Assembly (NCBI GenBank): GCA_964633825.1
Contig: CAZWHE010000180.1
Location: 1 to 7,439, forward strand
Direction of reading: 5' to 3'
Length of the DNA: 7,439 nucleotides
From: CAZWHE01 sp964633825
Lineage (GTDB): Bacteria > Planctomycetota > B15-G4 > CAYZWU01
Under the pieces are notes generated by a model, which was not told where the DNA came from, made no database searches, and saw only the letters and a program-made list of their open reading frames with translations. Within the stretch, counting starts at the first letter, position 1, and each line of letters starts with the position of its first letter. Positions 6,944 to 7,439 of the stretch are shown piece by piece. Position numbers and translations under genes: made by a program.

Positions 6944-6963
6944 AATTCGCATCAATTCGCATC
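6944..6963. repeat. Perfect 10-bp tandem direct repeat upstream of P1 (possible activator site)
   Basis: AATTCGCATC occurs twice head to tail (6944-6953 and 6954-6963). Read on the minus strand it is GATGCGAATT twice, ending six bases before the -35 box of P1. A direct repeat at one helical turn next to a -35 box is typical of response-regulator or other activator dimers bound on one DNA face. The binding protein cannot be named. The placement could also repress the more distal promoter candidate. Confidence 0.5.
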
Positions 6964-6976
6964 GATCTTGGGCTGG

Positions 6977-7005
6977 ATTATAACCCTTTGCCGAAAAATT
7001 TATAA
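6977..7005 (-). promoter_or_regulatory. Sigma70-like promoter candidate P2
   Basis: The minus strand has a perfect -10 box TATAAT (6977-6982) with a weak -35 box TTATAA (7000-7005; 4 of 6) at a spacing of 17. Transcription would start near 6970, giving a leader of about 115 bases that would contain the 10-bp direct repeat. The -35 box overlaps the U-tract of the upstream terminator. The region is A/T-rich, so a chance match is possible. Confidence 0.4.
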
Positions 7006-7043
7006 AAACCCTGCCGGTATTCATCGATCCGACAGGGTTTTTT
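7004..7043 (-). terminator. Intrinsic hairpin terminator after the rightmost gene
   Basis: Arms 7004-7017 and 7029-7042 pair over 14 positions around an 11-base loop. In minus-strand RNA the one non-Watson-Crick pair is a U-G wobble. The core is CCCUGUCGG/CCGGCAGGG, and the 3' side continues into a U-rich run on the minus strand. The stop codon at 7058-7060 lies 14 bases upstream of the hairpin. On the plus strand the hairpin is followed by six T, so it could work in both directions, although no plus-strand gene is seen. It separates the rightmost gene from the EPS operon. Confidence 0.87.
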
Positions 7044-7057
7044 CTATTCCCAGCTCC

Positions 7058-7439
7058 CTAAGGGCTGACTGTGTGGTGGTCCGATTCGTTGTGGTGAATG
7101 ATCGCGGGAACAGCGATCGCGAAAGCGGTCGTTCCAACGGCAACCAGAGTGATTTCCAGATTGCTCATGCCGCTCAGAAGTCCCCCACCTGCACCTGTTT
7201 CAGCACCTTGCATCGCACCGGGAAGCACTATTTTCAAGGTATCGACCTTGGCAGTCGGGGTGACATGTAACTGCGCGGCTTTCGTGCCGGCAATGTTGAG
7301 AGTGTATTTCCCATTCTTGAGATTGCTGATCTTGTATTTGCCGGTTTTGTCGGAAACCGCTTTTGCAACGACTTTTCCCTCGGTGTCGGTGAGCGAGATT
7401 TCGCGCTTCTCCAGCACGTTCCCGCGGGAGTCTTTGACA
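7058..7439 (-). CDS. Carboxypeptidase-regulatory-like domain protein with C-terminal membrane helix (N-terminus beyond window)
   Basis: 126 visible residues ending at TAG (7060-7058); the frame is open to the right edge. A GTG at 7417 could be called a start but is most likely an internal Val, because the preceding residues VKDSRGN complete the first strand of the domain. The visible domain reads as a CarboxypepD_reg/SdrD-B-like beta-sandwich: V-D-GNVL, a ISLTDTEGKVVAKAVSDK segment, then GKYKISNLKNGKYTLNIAG. A Gly-rich linker (GAGGGLLSG) follows, then a single hydrophobic helix (NLEITLVAVGTTAFAIAVPA) and a short His-rich tail (HHNESDHH). It would sit anchored in a membrane with the beta domain outside the cytoplasm. 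The terminator shows it is a separate unit from the EPS genes. No specific function is recognisable, and a role in the envelope or EPS is only suggested by position. Confidence 0.75.
   Translation of the reverse strand, partial: VKDSRGNVLEKREISLTDTEGKVVAKAVSDKTGKYKISNLKNGKYTLNIAGTKAAQLHVTPTAKVDTLKIVLPGAMQGAETGAGGGLLSGMSNLEITLVAVGTTAFAIAVPAIIHHNESDHHTVSP

Noticed and set aside
7415..7417. GTG as the true start of the rightmost gene
   Set aside because: The frame continues open to the window edge and the upstream residues complete the beta domain, so the gene most likely starts outside the window.

Overview
The window holds one minus-strand exopolysaccharide (EPS) or capsule operon, read from right to left, preceded by the 3' end of an unrelated-looking surface/adaptor gene. 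The proposed polysaccharide exporter carries a lipobox and is an outer-membrane type, so a Gram-negative (diderm) bacterium is likely. The sequence does not let me name a phylum. A run of ten N inside a tandem repeat shows this is a scaffolded draft assembly, possibly a metagenome bin.

Layout, right to left: (1) the C-terminal part of a protein with a carboxypeptidase-regulatory-like beta-sandwich domain and one C-terminal membrane helix, closed by a strong hairpin terminator; (2) a 150-base control region with two sigma70-like promoter candidates and a perfect 10-bp tandem direct repeat; (3) an SLBB-type polysaccharide export lipoprotein (Wza-like); (4) a fused Wzz/BY-kinase (Wzc-like chain-length regulator and tyrosine autokinase) with a very dense tyrosine cluster and a hyperbasic tail; (5) a PHP-type tyrosine phosphatase (CpsB/CapC/YwqE family); (6) a polytopic protein that I read as a divergent member of the O-antigen ligase/polymerase (Wzy_C) superfamily with a repeat-built N-terminal extension; (7) a canonical Wzy_C O-antigen ligase/polymerase, cut by the left edge.

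Genes 3 to 7 are spaced by 33, 24, -4 and 35 bases and point the same way, so they probably form one transcript. Together they cover polymerisation (6/7), chain-length control (4), phosphorylation and dephosphorylation of the controller (4/5) and export (3). No glycosyltransferase or flippase lies in the window; they would be expected further left. The plus strand shows no convincing gene.

The most unusual parts are the translated 15-bp repeat array at the start of gene 6, broken by the assembly gap, and the pairing of genes 6 and 7: they align along much of their length, but gene 6 has lost the signature residues that gene 7 keeps.
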